This document shows, one piece after another, positions 50,650-63,042 of a stretch of 64,000 nt of DNA. Source of the DNA: Macropodus opercularis (taxonomy: Eukaryota > Chordata > Actinopteri > Anabantiformes > Osphronemidae). The notes below the pieces were generated by a model. That model was not told the DNA's origin, searched no databases, and worked only from the letters and a program-made list of their open reading frames with translations. Numbering within the stretch: the first letter of the stretch is position 1; the number at the start of each line of letters is the position of its first letter. Location: assembly GCA_030770545.1 (NCBI GenBank), contig CM061102.1:15306501-15370500 (forward strand), in the 5' to 3' direction. A program made the translations under genes and the position numbers.

Positions 50650-51239
50650 AAAGTGATTTAAATGCATTTTAAAGGTGTGTGCCTGCTTCAGGGATGTATT
50701 TGGGTCATTTCTAACACAAAAACTTCAATGGCATTGCTTGCATTCAAATGCAGCAGCTTAAAGCATCACTGAGGCTGGAAACAGTGCGAAAACGCTTGGA
50801 ATCGCCTGTTCTGTTCATTTATGAGCAAATAACACTACTTTTGTCAAAGTGATTTAAATGCATTTTAAAGGTGTTTGCCTGCTTCAGGGATGTATTTGGA
50901 TCATTTCTAACACAAAAACTTCAATGGCATTGCTTGCATTCAAATGCAGCAGCTTAAAGCATCACTGAGGCTGGAAACAGTGCGAAAACGCTTGGAATCG
51001 CCTGTTCTGTTCATTTCAGACCAAAAGAACACTACCTTTGTCAAAGTAATTTAAATGCATTTTAAAGGTGTTTGCCTGCTTCAGGGATGTATTATGATCA
51101 TTTCTAACACAAAAACTTCAATGGCATTGCTTGTATTCAGATCCTGCAGCTTAAAGCATCACTGAGGCTGGAAACTGTGTGAAAACGCTTGGAATCGCCT
51201 GTTCTGTTCACTTCAGACCAAAAGAACACTACCTTTGTC
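50650..51239 (+). repeat. H3 lead-in, three monomers
   Basis: It introduces the H3 marker ATTTATGAGCAAATAAC (about 50,820) and the monomer GAAACTGTGTGAAAACGC ending TTCACTTCAG. A private TTGGGTCATT occurs near 50,700. Confidence 0.85.
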
Positions 51240-52420
51240 AAAGTAATTTAAATGCATTTTAAAGGTGTTTGCCTGCTTCAAGGATGTATTTGGATCATTT
51301 CTAACACAAAAACTTCAATGGCATTGCTTGCATTCAAATACAGCAGCTTAAAGCATCACTGAGGCTGGAAACAGTGCGAAAACGCTTGGAATCGCCTGTT
51401 CTGTTCATTTCAGACCAAAAGAACACTACTTTTGTCAAAGTAATTTAAATGCATTTTAAATGTGTTTGCCTGCTTCAGGGATGTATTTGGATAATTTCTA
51501 ACACAAAAACTTCAATGGCATTGCTTGTATTCAGATCCTGCAGCTTAAAGCATCACTGAGGCTGGAAACAGTGCGAAAACGCTTGGAATCGCCTGTTCTG
51601 TTCATTTCAGACCAAAAGAACACTACTTTTGTCAAAGTAATTTAAATGCATTTTAAAGGTGTGTGCCTGCTTCAGGGATGTATTTGAACCATTTCTAACA
51701 CAAAAACTTCAATGGCATTGCTTGCATTCAAATGCAGCAGCCTAAAGCATCACTGAGGCTGGAAACAGTGCGAAAACGCTTGGAATCGCCTGTTCTGTTC
51801 ATTTCACACCAAAAGAACACTACCTTTGTCAAAGTGATTTAAATGCATTTTAAAGGTGATTGCCTGCTTCAGGGATGTATTTGGATCATTTCTAACACAA
51901 AAACTTCAATGGCATTGCTTGCATTCAAATGCAGCAGCTTAAAGCATCACTGAGGCTGGAAACAGTGCGAAAACGCTTGGAATCGCCTGTTCTGTTCATT
52001 TATGAGCAAATAACACTACTTTTGTCAAAGTGATTTAAATGCATTTTAAAGGTGTTTGCCTGCTTCAGGGATGTATTTGGATCATTTCTAACACAAAAAC
52101 TTCAATGGCATTGCTTGCATTCAAATGCAGCAGCTTAAAGCATCACTGAGGCTGGAAACAGTGCGAAAACGCTTGGAATCGCCTGTTCTGTTCATTTCAG
52201 ACCAAAAGAACACTACCTTTGTCAAAGTAATTTAAATGCATTTTAAAGGTGTTTGCCTGCTTCAGGGATGTATTATGATCATTTCTAACACAAAAACTTC
52301 AATGGCATTGCTTGTATTCAGATCCTGCAGCTTAAAGCATCACTGAGGCTGGAAACTGTGTGAAAACGCTTGGAATCGCCTGTTCTGTTCACTTCAGACC
52401 AAAAGAACACTACCTTTGTC
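51240..52420 (+). repeat. H3 unit, 6 monomers (1,181 bp)
   Basis: Bounded by successive TTCACTTCAG monomers. The order includes TCAAGGAT/ATACAGCAG, GGATAA/TATTCAGATCC, GTGTGCC/CAGCAGCC with TTTCACACC, GTGATTGCC ending ATTTATGAGC, and a plain monomer. Confidence 0.9.
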
Positions 52421-54192
52421 AAAGTAATTTAAATGCATTTTAAAGGTGTTTGCCTGCTTCAAGGATGTATTTGGATCATTTCTAACACAAAAACTTCAAT
52501 GGCATTGCTTGCATTCAAATACAGCAGCTTAAAGCATCACTGAGGCTGGAAACAGTGCGAAAACGCTTGGCATCGCCTGTTCTGTTCATTTCAGACCAAA
52601 AGAACACTACTTTTGTCAAAGTAATTTAAATGCATTTTAAAGGTGTTTGCCTGCTTCAAGGATGTATTTGGATCATTTCTAACACAAAAACTTCAATGGC
52701 ATTGCTTGCATTCAAATACAGCAGCTTAAAGCATCACTGAGGCTGGAAACAGTGCGAAAACGCTTGGAATCGCCTGTTCTGTTCATTTCAGACCAAAAGA
52801 ACACTACCTTTGTCAAAGTAATTTAAATGCATTTTAAAGGTGTTTGCCTGCTTCAGGGATGTATTATGATCATTTCTAACACAAAAACTTCAATGGCATT
52901 GCTTGCATTCAAATACAGCAGCTTAAAGCATCACTGAGGCTGGAAACAGTGCGAAAACGCTTGGAATCGCCTGTTGTGTTCATTTCAGACCAAAAGAACA
53001 CTACTTTTGTCAAAGTAATTTAAATGCATTTTAAAGGTGTTTGCCTGCTTCAGGGATGTATTTGGATCATTTCTAACACAAAAACTTTAATGGCATTGCT
53101 TGCATTCAAATACAGCAGCTTAAAGCATCACTGAGGCTGGAAACAGTGCGAAAACGCTTGGAATCGCCTGTTGTGTTCATTTCAGACCAAAAGAACACTA
53201 CTTTTGTCAAAGTAATTTAAATGCATTTTAAAGGTGTGTGCCTGCTTCAGGGATGTATTTGAACCATTTCTAACACAAAAACTTCAATGGCATTGCTTGC
53301 ATTCAAATGCAGCAGCTTAAAGCATCACTGAGGCTGGAAACAGTGCGAAAACGCTTGGAATCGCCTGTTCTGTTCATTTCAGACCAAAAGAACACTACTT
53401 TTGTCAAAGTAATTTAAATGCATTTTAAATGTGTTTGCCTGCTTCAGGGATGTATTTGGATAATTTCTAACACAAAAACTTCAATGGCATTGCTTGTATT
53501 CAGATCCTGCAGCTTAAAGCATCACTGAGGCTGGAAACAGTGCGAAAACGCTTGGAATCGCCTGTTCTGTTCATTTCAGACCAAAAGAACACTACTTTTG
53601 TCAAAGTAATTTAAATGCATTTTAAAGGTGTGTGCCTGCTTCAGGGATGTATTTGAACCATTTCTAACACAAAAACTTCAATGGCATTGCTTGCATTCAA
53701 ATGCAGCAGCTTAAAGCATCACTGAGGCTGGAAACAGTGCGAAAACGCTTGGAATCGCCTGTTCTGTTCATTTATGAGCAAATAACACTACTTTTGTCAA
53801 AGTGATTTAAATGCATTTTAAAGGTGTTTGCCTGCTTCAGGGATGTATTTGGATCATTTCTAACACAAAAACTTCAATGGCATTGCTTGCATTCAAATGC
53901 AGCAGCTTAAAGCATCACTGAGGCTGGAAACAGTGCGAAAACGCTTGGAATCGCCTGTTCTGTTCATTTCAGACCAAAAGAACACTACCTTTGTCAAAGT
54001 AATTTAAATGCATTTTAAAGGTGTTTGCCTGCTTCAGGGATGTATTATGATCATTTCTAACACAAAAACTTCAATGGCATTGCTTGTATTCAGATCCTGC
54101 AGCTTAAAGCATCACTGAGGCTGGAAACTGTGTGAAAACGCTTGGAATCGCCTGTTCTGTTCACTTCAGACCAAAAGAACACTACCTTTGTC
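52421..54192 (+). repeat. H3 unit, 9 monomers (1,772 bp)
   Basis: It begins with TCAAGGAT twice (GGCATCG and then GGAATCG), followed by TTATGATC, TTTAATGG/ATACAGCAG, GTGTGCC, GGATAA/TATTCAGATCC and the ATTTATGAGC pair. It lacks the TTTCACACC monomer found in the other units. Confidence 0.9.
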
Positions 54193-55373
54193 AAAGTAAT
54201 TTAAATGCATTTTAAAGGTGTTTGCCTGCTTCAAGGATGTATTTGGATCATTTCTAACACAAAAACTTCAATGGCATTGCTTGCATTCAAATACAGCAGC
54301 TTAAAGCATCACTGAGGCTGGAAACAGTGCGAAAACGCTTGGAATCGCCTGTTCTGTTCATTTCAGACCAAAAGAACACTACTTTTGTCAAAGTAATTTA
54401 AATGCATTTTAAATGTGTTTGCCTGCTTCAGGGATGTATTTGGATAATTTCTAACACAAAAACTTCAATGGCATTGCTTGTATTCAGATCCTGCAGCTTA
54501 AAGCATCACTGAGGCTGGAAACAGTGCGAAAACGCTTGGAATCGCCTGTTCTGTTCATTTCAGACCAAAAGAACACTACTTTTGTCAAAGTAATTTAAAT
54601 GCATTTTAAAGGTGTGTGCCTGCTTCAGGGATGTATTTGAACCATTTCTAACACAAAAACTTCAATGGCATTGCTTGCATTCAAATGCAGCAGCCTAAAG
54701 CATCACTGAGGCTGGAAACAGTGCGAAAACGCTTGGAATCGCCTGTTCTGTTCATTTCACACCAAAAGAACACTACCTTTGTCAAAGTGATTTAAATGCA
54801 TTTTAAAGGTGATTGCCTGCTTCAGGGATGTATTTGGATCATTTCTAACACAAAAACTTCAATGGCATTGCTTGCATTCAAATGCAGCAGCTTAAAGCAT
54901 CACTGAGGCTGGAAACAGTGCGAAAACGCTTGGAATCGCCTGTTCTGTTCATTTATGAGCAAATAACACTACTTTTGTCAAAGTGATTTAAATGCATTTT
55001 AAAGGTGTTTGCCTGCTTCAGGGATGTATTTGGATCATTTCTAACACAAAAACTTCAATGGCATTGCTTGCATTCAAATGCAGCAGCTTAAAGCATCACT
55101 GAGGCTGGAAACAGTGCGAAAACGCTTGGAATCGCCTGTTCTGTTCATTTCAGACCAAAAGAACACTACCTTTGTCAAAGTAATTTAAATGCATTTTAAA
55201 GGTGTTTGCCTGCTTCAGGGATGTATTATGATCATTTCTAACACAAAAACTTCAATGGCATTGCTTGTATTCAGATCCTGCAGCTTAAAGCATCACTGAG
55301 GCTGGAAACTGTGTGAAAACGCTTGGAATCGCCTGTTCTGTTCACTTCAGACCAAAAGAACACTACCTTTGTC
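54193..55373 (+). repeat. H3 unit, 6 monomers (1,181 bp), second
   Basis: Repeats 51,240-52,420 at an offset of 2,953. The order and markers are the same. Confidence 0.9.
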
Positions 55374-57342
55374 AAAGTAATTTAAATGCATTTTAAAGGT
55401 GTTTGCCTGCTTCAAGGATGTATTTGGATCATTTCTAACACAAAAACTTCAATGGCATTGCTTGCATTCAAATACAGCAGCTTAAAGCATCACTGAGGCT
55501 GGAAACAGTGCGAAAACGCTTGGCATCGCCTGTTCTGTTCATTTCAGACCAAAAGAACACTACTTTTGTCAAAGTAATTTAAATGCATTTTAAAGGTGTT
55601 TGCCTGCTTCAAGGATGTATTTGGATCATTTCTAACACAAAAACTTCAATGGCATTGCTTGCATTCAAATACAGCAGCTTAAAGCATCACTGAGGCTGGA
55701 AACAGTGCGAAAACGCTTGGAATCGCCTGTTCTGTTCATTTCAGACCAAAAGAACACTACCTTTGTCAAAGTAATTTAAATGCATTTTAAAGGTGTTTGC
55801 CTGCTTCAGGGATGTATTATGATCATTTCTAACACAAAAACTTCAATGGCATTGCTTGCATTCAAATACAGCAGCTTAAAGCATCACTGAGGCTGGAAAC
55901 AGTGCGAAAACGCTTGGAATCGCCTGTTGTGTTCATTTCAGACCAAAAGAACACTACTTTTGTCAAAGTAATTTAAATGCATTTTAAAGGTGTTTGCCTG
56001 CTTCAGGGATGTATTTGGATCATTTCTAACACAAAAACTTTAATGGCATTGCTTGCATTCAAATACAGCAGCTTAAAGCATCACTGAGGCTGGAAACAGT
56101 GCGAAAACGCTTGGAATCGCCTGTTGTGTTCATTTCAGACCAAAAGAACACTACTTTTGTCAAAGTAATTTAAATGCATTTTAAAGGTGTGTGCCTGCTT
56201 CAGGGATGTATTTGAACCATTTCTAACACAAAAACTTCAATGGCATTGCTTGCATTCAAATGCAGCAGCTTAAAGCATCACTGAGGCTGGAAACAGTGCG
56301 AAAACGCTTGGAATCGCCTGTTCTGTTCATTTCAGACCAAAAGAACACTACTTTTGTCAAAGTAATTTAAATGCATTTTAAATGTGTTTGCCTGCTTCAG
56401 GGATGTATTTGGATAATTTCTAACACAAAAACTTCAATGGCATTGCTTGTATTCAGATCCTGCAGCTTAAAGCATCACTGAGGCTGGAAACAGTGCGAAA
56501 ACGCTTGGAATCGCCTGTTCTGTTCATTTCAGACCAAAAGAACACTACTTTTGTCAAAGTAATTTAAATGCATTTTAAAGGTGTGTGCCTGCTTCAGGGA
56601 TGTATTTGAACCATTTCTAACACAAAAACTTCAATGGCATTGCTTGCATTCAAATGCAGCAGCCTAAAGCATCACTGAGGCTGGAAACAGTGCGAAAACG
56701 CTTGGAATCGCCTGTTCTGTTCATTTCACACCAAAAGAACACTACCTTTGTCAAAGTGATTTAAATGCATTTTAAAGGTGATTGCCTGCTTCAGGGATGT
56801 ATTTGGATCATTTCTAACACAAAAACTTCAATGGCATTGCTTGCATTCAAATGCAGCAGCTTAAAGCATCACTGAGGCTGGAAACAGTGCGAAAACGCTT
56901 GGAATCGCCTGTTCTGTTCATTTATGAGCAAATAACACTACTTTTGTCAAAGTGATTTAAATGCATTTTAAAGGTGTTTGCCTGCTTCAGGGATGTATTT
57001 GGATCATTTCTAACACAAAAACTTCAATGGCATTGCTTGCATTCAAATGCAGCAGCTTAAAGCATCACTGAGGCTGGAAACAGTGCGAAAACGCTTGGAT
57101 TCGCCTGTTCTGTTCATTTCAGACCAAAAGAACACTACCTTTGTCAAAGTAATTTAAATGCATTTTAAAGGTGTTTGCCTGCTTCAGGGATGTATTATGA
57201 TCATTTCTAACACAAAAACTTCAATGGCATTGCTTGTATTCAGATCCTGCAGCTTAAAGCATCACTGAGGCTGGAAACTGTGTGAAAACGCTTGGAATCG
57301 CCTGTTCTGTTCACTTCAGACCAAAAGAACACTACCTTTGTC
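55374..57342 (+). repeat. H3 unit, 10 monomers (1,969 bp)
   Basis: Repeats 52,421-54,192 at an offset of 2,953, but with one additional monomer where the TTTCACACC type is retained. There is a private GGATTCGCC near 57,100. Confidence 0.9.
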
Positions 57343-60300
57343 AAAGTAATTTAAATGCATTTTAAAGGTGTTTGCCTGCTTCAAGGATGTATTTGGATCA
57401 TTTCTAACACAAAAACTTCAATGGCATTGCTTGCATTCAAATACAGCAGCTTAAAGCATCACTGAGGCTGGAAACAGTGCGAAAACGCTTGGCATCGCCT
57501 GTTCTGTTCATTTCAGACCAAAAGAACACTACTTTTGTCAAAGTAATTTAAATGCATTTTAAAGGTGTTTGCCTGCTTCAAGGATGTATTTGGATCATTT
57601 CTAACACAAAAACTTCAATGGCATTGCTTGCATTCAAATACAGCAGCTTAAAGCATCACTGAGGCTGGAAACAGTGCGAAAACGCTTGGCATCGCCTGTT
57701 CTGTTCATTTCAGACCAAAAGAACACTACTTTTGTCAAAGTAATTTAAATGCATTTTAAAGGTGTTTGCCTGCTTCAAGGATGTATTTGGATCATTTCTA
57801 ACACAAAAACTTCAATGGCATTGCTTGCATTCAAATACAGCAGCTTAAAGCATCACTGAGGCTGGAAACAGTGCGAAAACGCTTGGAATCGCCTGTTCTG
57901 TTCATTTCAGACCAAAAGAACACTACCTTTGTCAAAGTAATTTAAATGCATTTTAAAGGTGTTTGCCTGCTTCAGGGATGTATTATGATCATTTCTAACA
58001 CAAAAACTTCAATGGCATTGCTTGCATTCAAATACAGCAGCTTAAAGCATCACTGAGGCTGGAAACAGTGCGAAAACGCTTGGAATCGCCTGTTGTGTTC
58101 ATTTCAGACCAAAAGAACACTACTTTTGTCAAAGTAATTTAAATGCATTTTAAAGGTGTTTGCCTGCTTCAGGGATGTATTTGGATCATTTCTAACACAA
58201 AAACTTCAATGGCATTGCTTGCATTCAAATGCAGCAGCCTAAAGCATCACTGAGGCTGGAAACTGTGCGAAAAGGCTTGGAATCGCCTGTTCTGTTCATT
58301 TCAGACCAAAAGAAAACTACTTTTGTCAAAGTAATTTAAATGCATTTTAAAGGTGTTTGCCTGCTTCAAGGATGTATTTGGATCATTTCTAACACAAAAA
58401 CTTGAATGGCATTGCTTGCATTCAGATGCAGCAGCTTAAAGCATCACTGAGGCTGGAAACAGTGCGAAAACGCTTGAAATCGCCTGTTCTGTTCATTTCA
58501 GACCAAAAGAACACTACCTTTGTCAAAGTAATTTAAATGCATTTTAAAGGTGTTTGCCTGCTTCAGGGATGTATTATGATCATTTCTAACACAAAAACTT
58601 CAATGGCATTGCTTGCATTCAAATACAGCAGCTTAAAGCATCACTGAGGCTGGAAACAGTGCGAAAACGCTTGGCATCGCCTGTTCTGTTCATTTCAGAC
58701 CAAAAGAACACTACCTTTGTCAAAGTAATTTAAATGCATTTTAAAGGTGTTTGCCTGCTTCAGGGATGTATTATGATCATTTCTAACACAAAAACTTCAA
58801 TGGCATTGCTTGCATTCAAATACAGCAGCTTAAAGCATCACTGAGGCTGGAAACAGTGCGAAAACGCTTGGAATCGCCTGTTGTGTTCATTTCAGACCAA
58901 AAGAACACTACTTTTGTCAAAGTAATTTAAATGCATTTTAAAGGTGTTTGCCTGCTTCAAGGATGTATTTGGATCATTTCTAACACAAAAACTTCAATGA
59001 CATTGCTTGCATTCAGATGCAGCAGCTTAAAGCATCACTGAGGCTGGAAACAGTGCGAAAACGCTTGAAATCGCCTGTTCTGTTCATTTCAGACCAAAAG
59101 AACACTACCTTTGTCAAAGTAATTTAAATGCATTTTAAAGGTGTTTGCCTGCTTCAGGGATGTATTATGATCATTTCTAACACAAAAACTTCAATGGCAT
59201 TGCTTGCATTCAAATACAGTAGCTTAAAGCATCACTGAGGCTGGAAACAGTGCGAAAACGCTTGGAATCGCCTGTTGTGTTCATTTCAGACCAAAAGAAC
59301 ACTACTTTTGTCAAAGTAATTTAAATGCATTTTAAAGGTGTGTGCCTGCTTCAGGGATGTATTTGAACCATTTCTAACACAAAAACTTCAATGGCATTGC
59401 TTGCATTCAAATACAGCAGCTTAAAGCATCACTGAGGCTGGAAACAGTGCGAAAACGCTTGGAATCGCCTGTTGTGTTCATTTCAGACCAAAAGAAAACT
59501 ACTTTTGTCAAAGTAATTTAAATGCATTTTAAAGGTGTTTGCCTGCTTCAAGGATGTATTTGGATCATTTCTAACACAAAAACTTCAATGACATTGCTTG
59601 CATTCAGATGCAGCAGCTTAAAGCATCACTGAGGCTGGAAACAGTGCGAAAACGCTTGGAATCGCCTGTTGTGTTCATTTCAGACCAAAAGAACACTACT
59701 TTTGTCAAAGTAATTTAAATGCATTTTAAAGGTGTTTGCCTGCTTCAAGGATGTATTTGGATCATTTCTAACACAAAAACTTCAATGACATTGCTTGCAT
59801 TCAGATGCAGCAGCTTAAAGCATCACTGAGGCTGGAAACAGTGCGAAAACGCTTGAAATCGCCTGTTCTGTTCATTTCAGACCAAAAGAACACTACCTTT
59901 GTCAAAGTAATTTAAATGCATTTTAAAGGTGTTTGCCTGCTTCAGGGATGTATTATGATCATTTCTAACACAAAAACTTCAATGGCATTGCTTGCATTCA
60001 AATACAGCAGCTTAAAGCATCACTGAGGCTGGAAACAGTGCGAAAACGCTTGGCATCGCCTGTTCTGTTCATTTCAGACCAAAAGAACACTACCTTTGTC
60101 AAAGTAATTTAAATGCATTTTAAAGGTGTTTGCCTGCTTCAGGGATGTATTATGATCATTTCTAACACAAAAACTTCAATGGCATTGCTTGCATTCAAAT
60201 ACAGCAGCTTAAAGCATCACTGAGGCTGGAAACAGTGCGAAAACGCTTGGAATCGCCTGTTGTGTTCATTTCAGACCAAAAGAACACTACTTTTGTCAAA

Positions 60301-61479
60301 GTAATTTAAATGCATTTTAAAGGTGTTTGCCTGCTTCAAGGATGTATTTGGATCATTTCTAACACAAAAACTTCAATGACATTGCTTGCATTCAGATGCA
60401 GCAGCTTAAAGCATCACTGAGGCTGGAAACAGTGCGAAAACGCTTGAAATCGCCTGTTCTGTTCATTTCAGACCAAAAGAACACTACCTTTGTCAAAGTA
60501 ATTTAAATGCATTTTAAAGGTGTTTGCCTGCTTCAGGGATGTATTATGATCATTTCTAACACAAAAACTTCAATGGCATTGCTTGCATTCAAATACAGCA
60601 GCTTAAAGCATCACTGAGGCTGGAAACAGTGCGAAAACGCTTGGCATCGCCTGTTCTGTTCATTTCAGACCAAAAGAACACTACCTTTGTCAAAGTAATT
60701 TAAATGCATTTTAAAGGTGTTTGCCTGCTTCAGGGACGTATTATGATCATTTCTAACACAAAAACTTCAATGGCATTGCTTGCATTCAAATACAGCAGCT
60801 TAAAGCATCACTGAGGCTGGAAACAGTGCGAAAACGCTTGGAATCGCCTGTTGTGTTCATTTCAGACCAAAAGAACACTACTTTTGTCAAAGTAATTTAA
60901 ATGCATTTTAAAGGTGTGTGCCTGCTTCAGGGATGTATTTGAACCATTTCTAACACAAAAACTTCAATGGCATTGCTTGCATTCAAATACAGCAGCTTAA
61001 AGCATCACTGAGGCTGGAAACAGTGCGAAAACGCTTGGCATCGCCTGTTCTGTTCATTTCAGACCAAAAGAACACTACCTTTGTCAAAGTAATTTAAATG
61101 CATTTTAAAGGTGTTTGCCTGCTTCAGGGACGTATTATGATCATTTCTAACACAAAAACTCCAATGGCATTGCTTGCATTCAAATACAGCAGCTTAAAGC
61201 ATCACTGAGGCTGGAAACAGTGCGAAAACGCTTGGAATCGCCTGTTGTGTTCATTTCAGACCAAAAGAACACTACTTTTGTCAAAGTAATTTAAATGCAT
61301 TTTAAAGGTGTGTGCCTGCTTCAGGGATGTATTTGAACCATTTCTAACACAAAAACTTCAATGGCATTGCTTGCATTCAAATGCAGCAGCCTAAAGTAAC
61401 ACTGAGGCTGGAAACAGTGCGAAAACGCTTGGAATCGCCTGTTCTGTTCATTTCACACCAAAAGAACACTACCTTTGTC
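57343..61479 (+). repeat. H4, short-period higher-order repeats
   Basis: After the last TTCACTTCAG monomer, three TCAAGGAT/ATACAGCAG monomers follow in a row. The region then alternates a few types: CAATGACATT/GCTTGAAATC, TTATGATC/GGCATCG and TTATGATC/TTGTGTTC. CAATGACA lies at 58,995, 59,586, 59,783 and 60,374, that is 591, 197 and 591 bp apart, giving a trimer pattern. GGGACGTATT at 60,733 and 61,127 shows a 394 bp dimer. AAAGTAACACTGAGG near 61,395 is private. Confidence 0.85.
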
Positions 61480-63042
61480 AAAGTGATTTAAATGCATTTT
61501 AAAGGTGTTTGCCTGCTTCAGGGATGTATTTGGATCATTTCTAACACACAAACTTCAATGGCATTGCTTGCATTCAGATGCTGCAGCTTAAAGCATCACT
61601 GAGGCTGGAAACAGTGCGAAAACGCTTGGAATCGCCTGTTCTGTTCATTTCTGACCAAAAGAACACTACTTTTGTCAAAGTGATTTAAATGCATTTTAAA
61701 GGTGTTTGCCTGCTTCAGGGATGTATTTGGATCATTTCTAACACAAAAACTTCAATGGCATTGCTTGTATTCAGATCCTGCAGCTTAAAGCATCACTGAG
61801 GCTGGAAACAGTGCGAAAACGCTTGGAATCGCCTGTTGTGTTTAATTTCAGACCAAAAGAACACTACCTTTGACAAAGTGATTTAAATGCATTTTAAAGG
61901 TGTTTGCCTGCTTCAGGGATGTATTTGGATCATTTCTAACACAAAAACTTCAATGGCATTGCTTGCTTTCAGATGCTGCAGCTTAAAGCATCACTGAGGC
62001 TGGAAACAGTGCGAAAACGCTTGGAATCGCCTGTTGTGTTCATTTCAGACCAAATTACATCACTTTTGTCAAAGTGATTTAAATGCATTTTAAAGGTGTT
62101 CGTCTGCTTCAGGGATGTATTTGGATCATTTCTAACACAAAAACTTCAATGGCATTGCTTGCAGCAGCTTAAAGCATCACTGATGCTGGAAACAGTGCGA
62201 AAACGCTTGGAATCGCCTGTTGTGTTCATTTCAGACCAAAAGACCACTATTTTTTCAAAGTGATTTAAATGTACTTTAAAGGTGTTTGCCTGCTTCAGGG
62301 ATGTATTTGGATGAATTCTAACACAAAAACTTCAATGGCATTGCTTGTATTCAGATCCTGCAGCTTAAAGCATCACTGAGGCTGGAAACTGTGCGAAAAC
62401 GCTTGGAATCGCCTGTTGTGTTCATTTCAGAGCAAATAACACTACTTTTGTCAAAGTGATTTAAATGCATTTTAAAGGTGTTTGCCTGCTTCAGGGATGC
62501 ATTTGGATCATTTCTAACACAAAAACTTCAATGGCATTGCTTGCATTCAAATGCAGCAGCTTAAAGCATCACTGAGGCTGGAAACTGTGCGAAAACGCTT
62601 GGAATCGCCTGTTCTGTTCACTTCAGACCAAAAGAACACTACTTTTGTCAAAGTGATTTAAATGCATTTTAAATGTGTTTGCCTGCTTCAGGGATGTATT
62701 TGGATCTTTTGTAACACAAAAACTTCAATTGCATTGCTTGCATTTAAATGCTGCAACTTAAACCATCACTGAGGCTGGAAACAGTGTAAAAACGCTTGGA
62801 ATCGCCTGTTCTGTTCATTTCAGACCAAAAGAACACTACTTTTGCAAAAGTGATTTAAATGCATTTTAAATGTGTTTGCCTGCTTCAGGGATGTATTTGG
62901 ATCATTTCTTACACAAAAACTTCAATGGCATTGCTTGCATTTAGATGCAGCAGCTTGAAGCATCACTGAGGCTGGAAACAGTGCGAAAACGCTTGGAATC
63001 GCCTGTTGTGTTCATTTCAGACCACAGAACACTAGTTTTGTC
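61480..63042 (+). repeat. Diverged monomers at the array edge
   Basis: Eight monomers, each with many single-base differences and no higher-order pattern. Examples are TTTGACAAAG, ACCAAATTACATCAC, GATGAATTCT, GGATCTTTTGTAAC, CAATTGCATTGC, GCTGCAACTTAAACC, CATTTAGATGC and ACCACAGAACACTAG. Loss of homogeneity towards the border is the usual picture for satellite arrays, where unequal exchange reaches the edge less often. Confidence 0.93.
62071..62256 (+). repeat. Short monomer, 186 bp, edge copy
   Basis: Shares the 10 bp deletion, GTTCGTCTGC and CTGATGCTGG with the three internal short monomers. It has AAAGCATC where they have AAAACATC. Confidence 0.9.
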
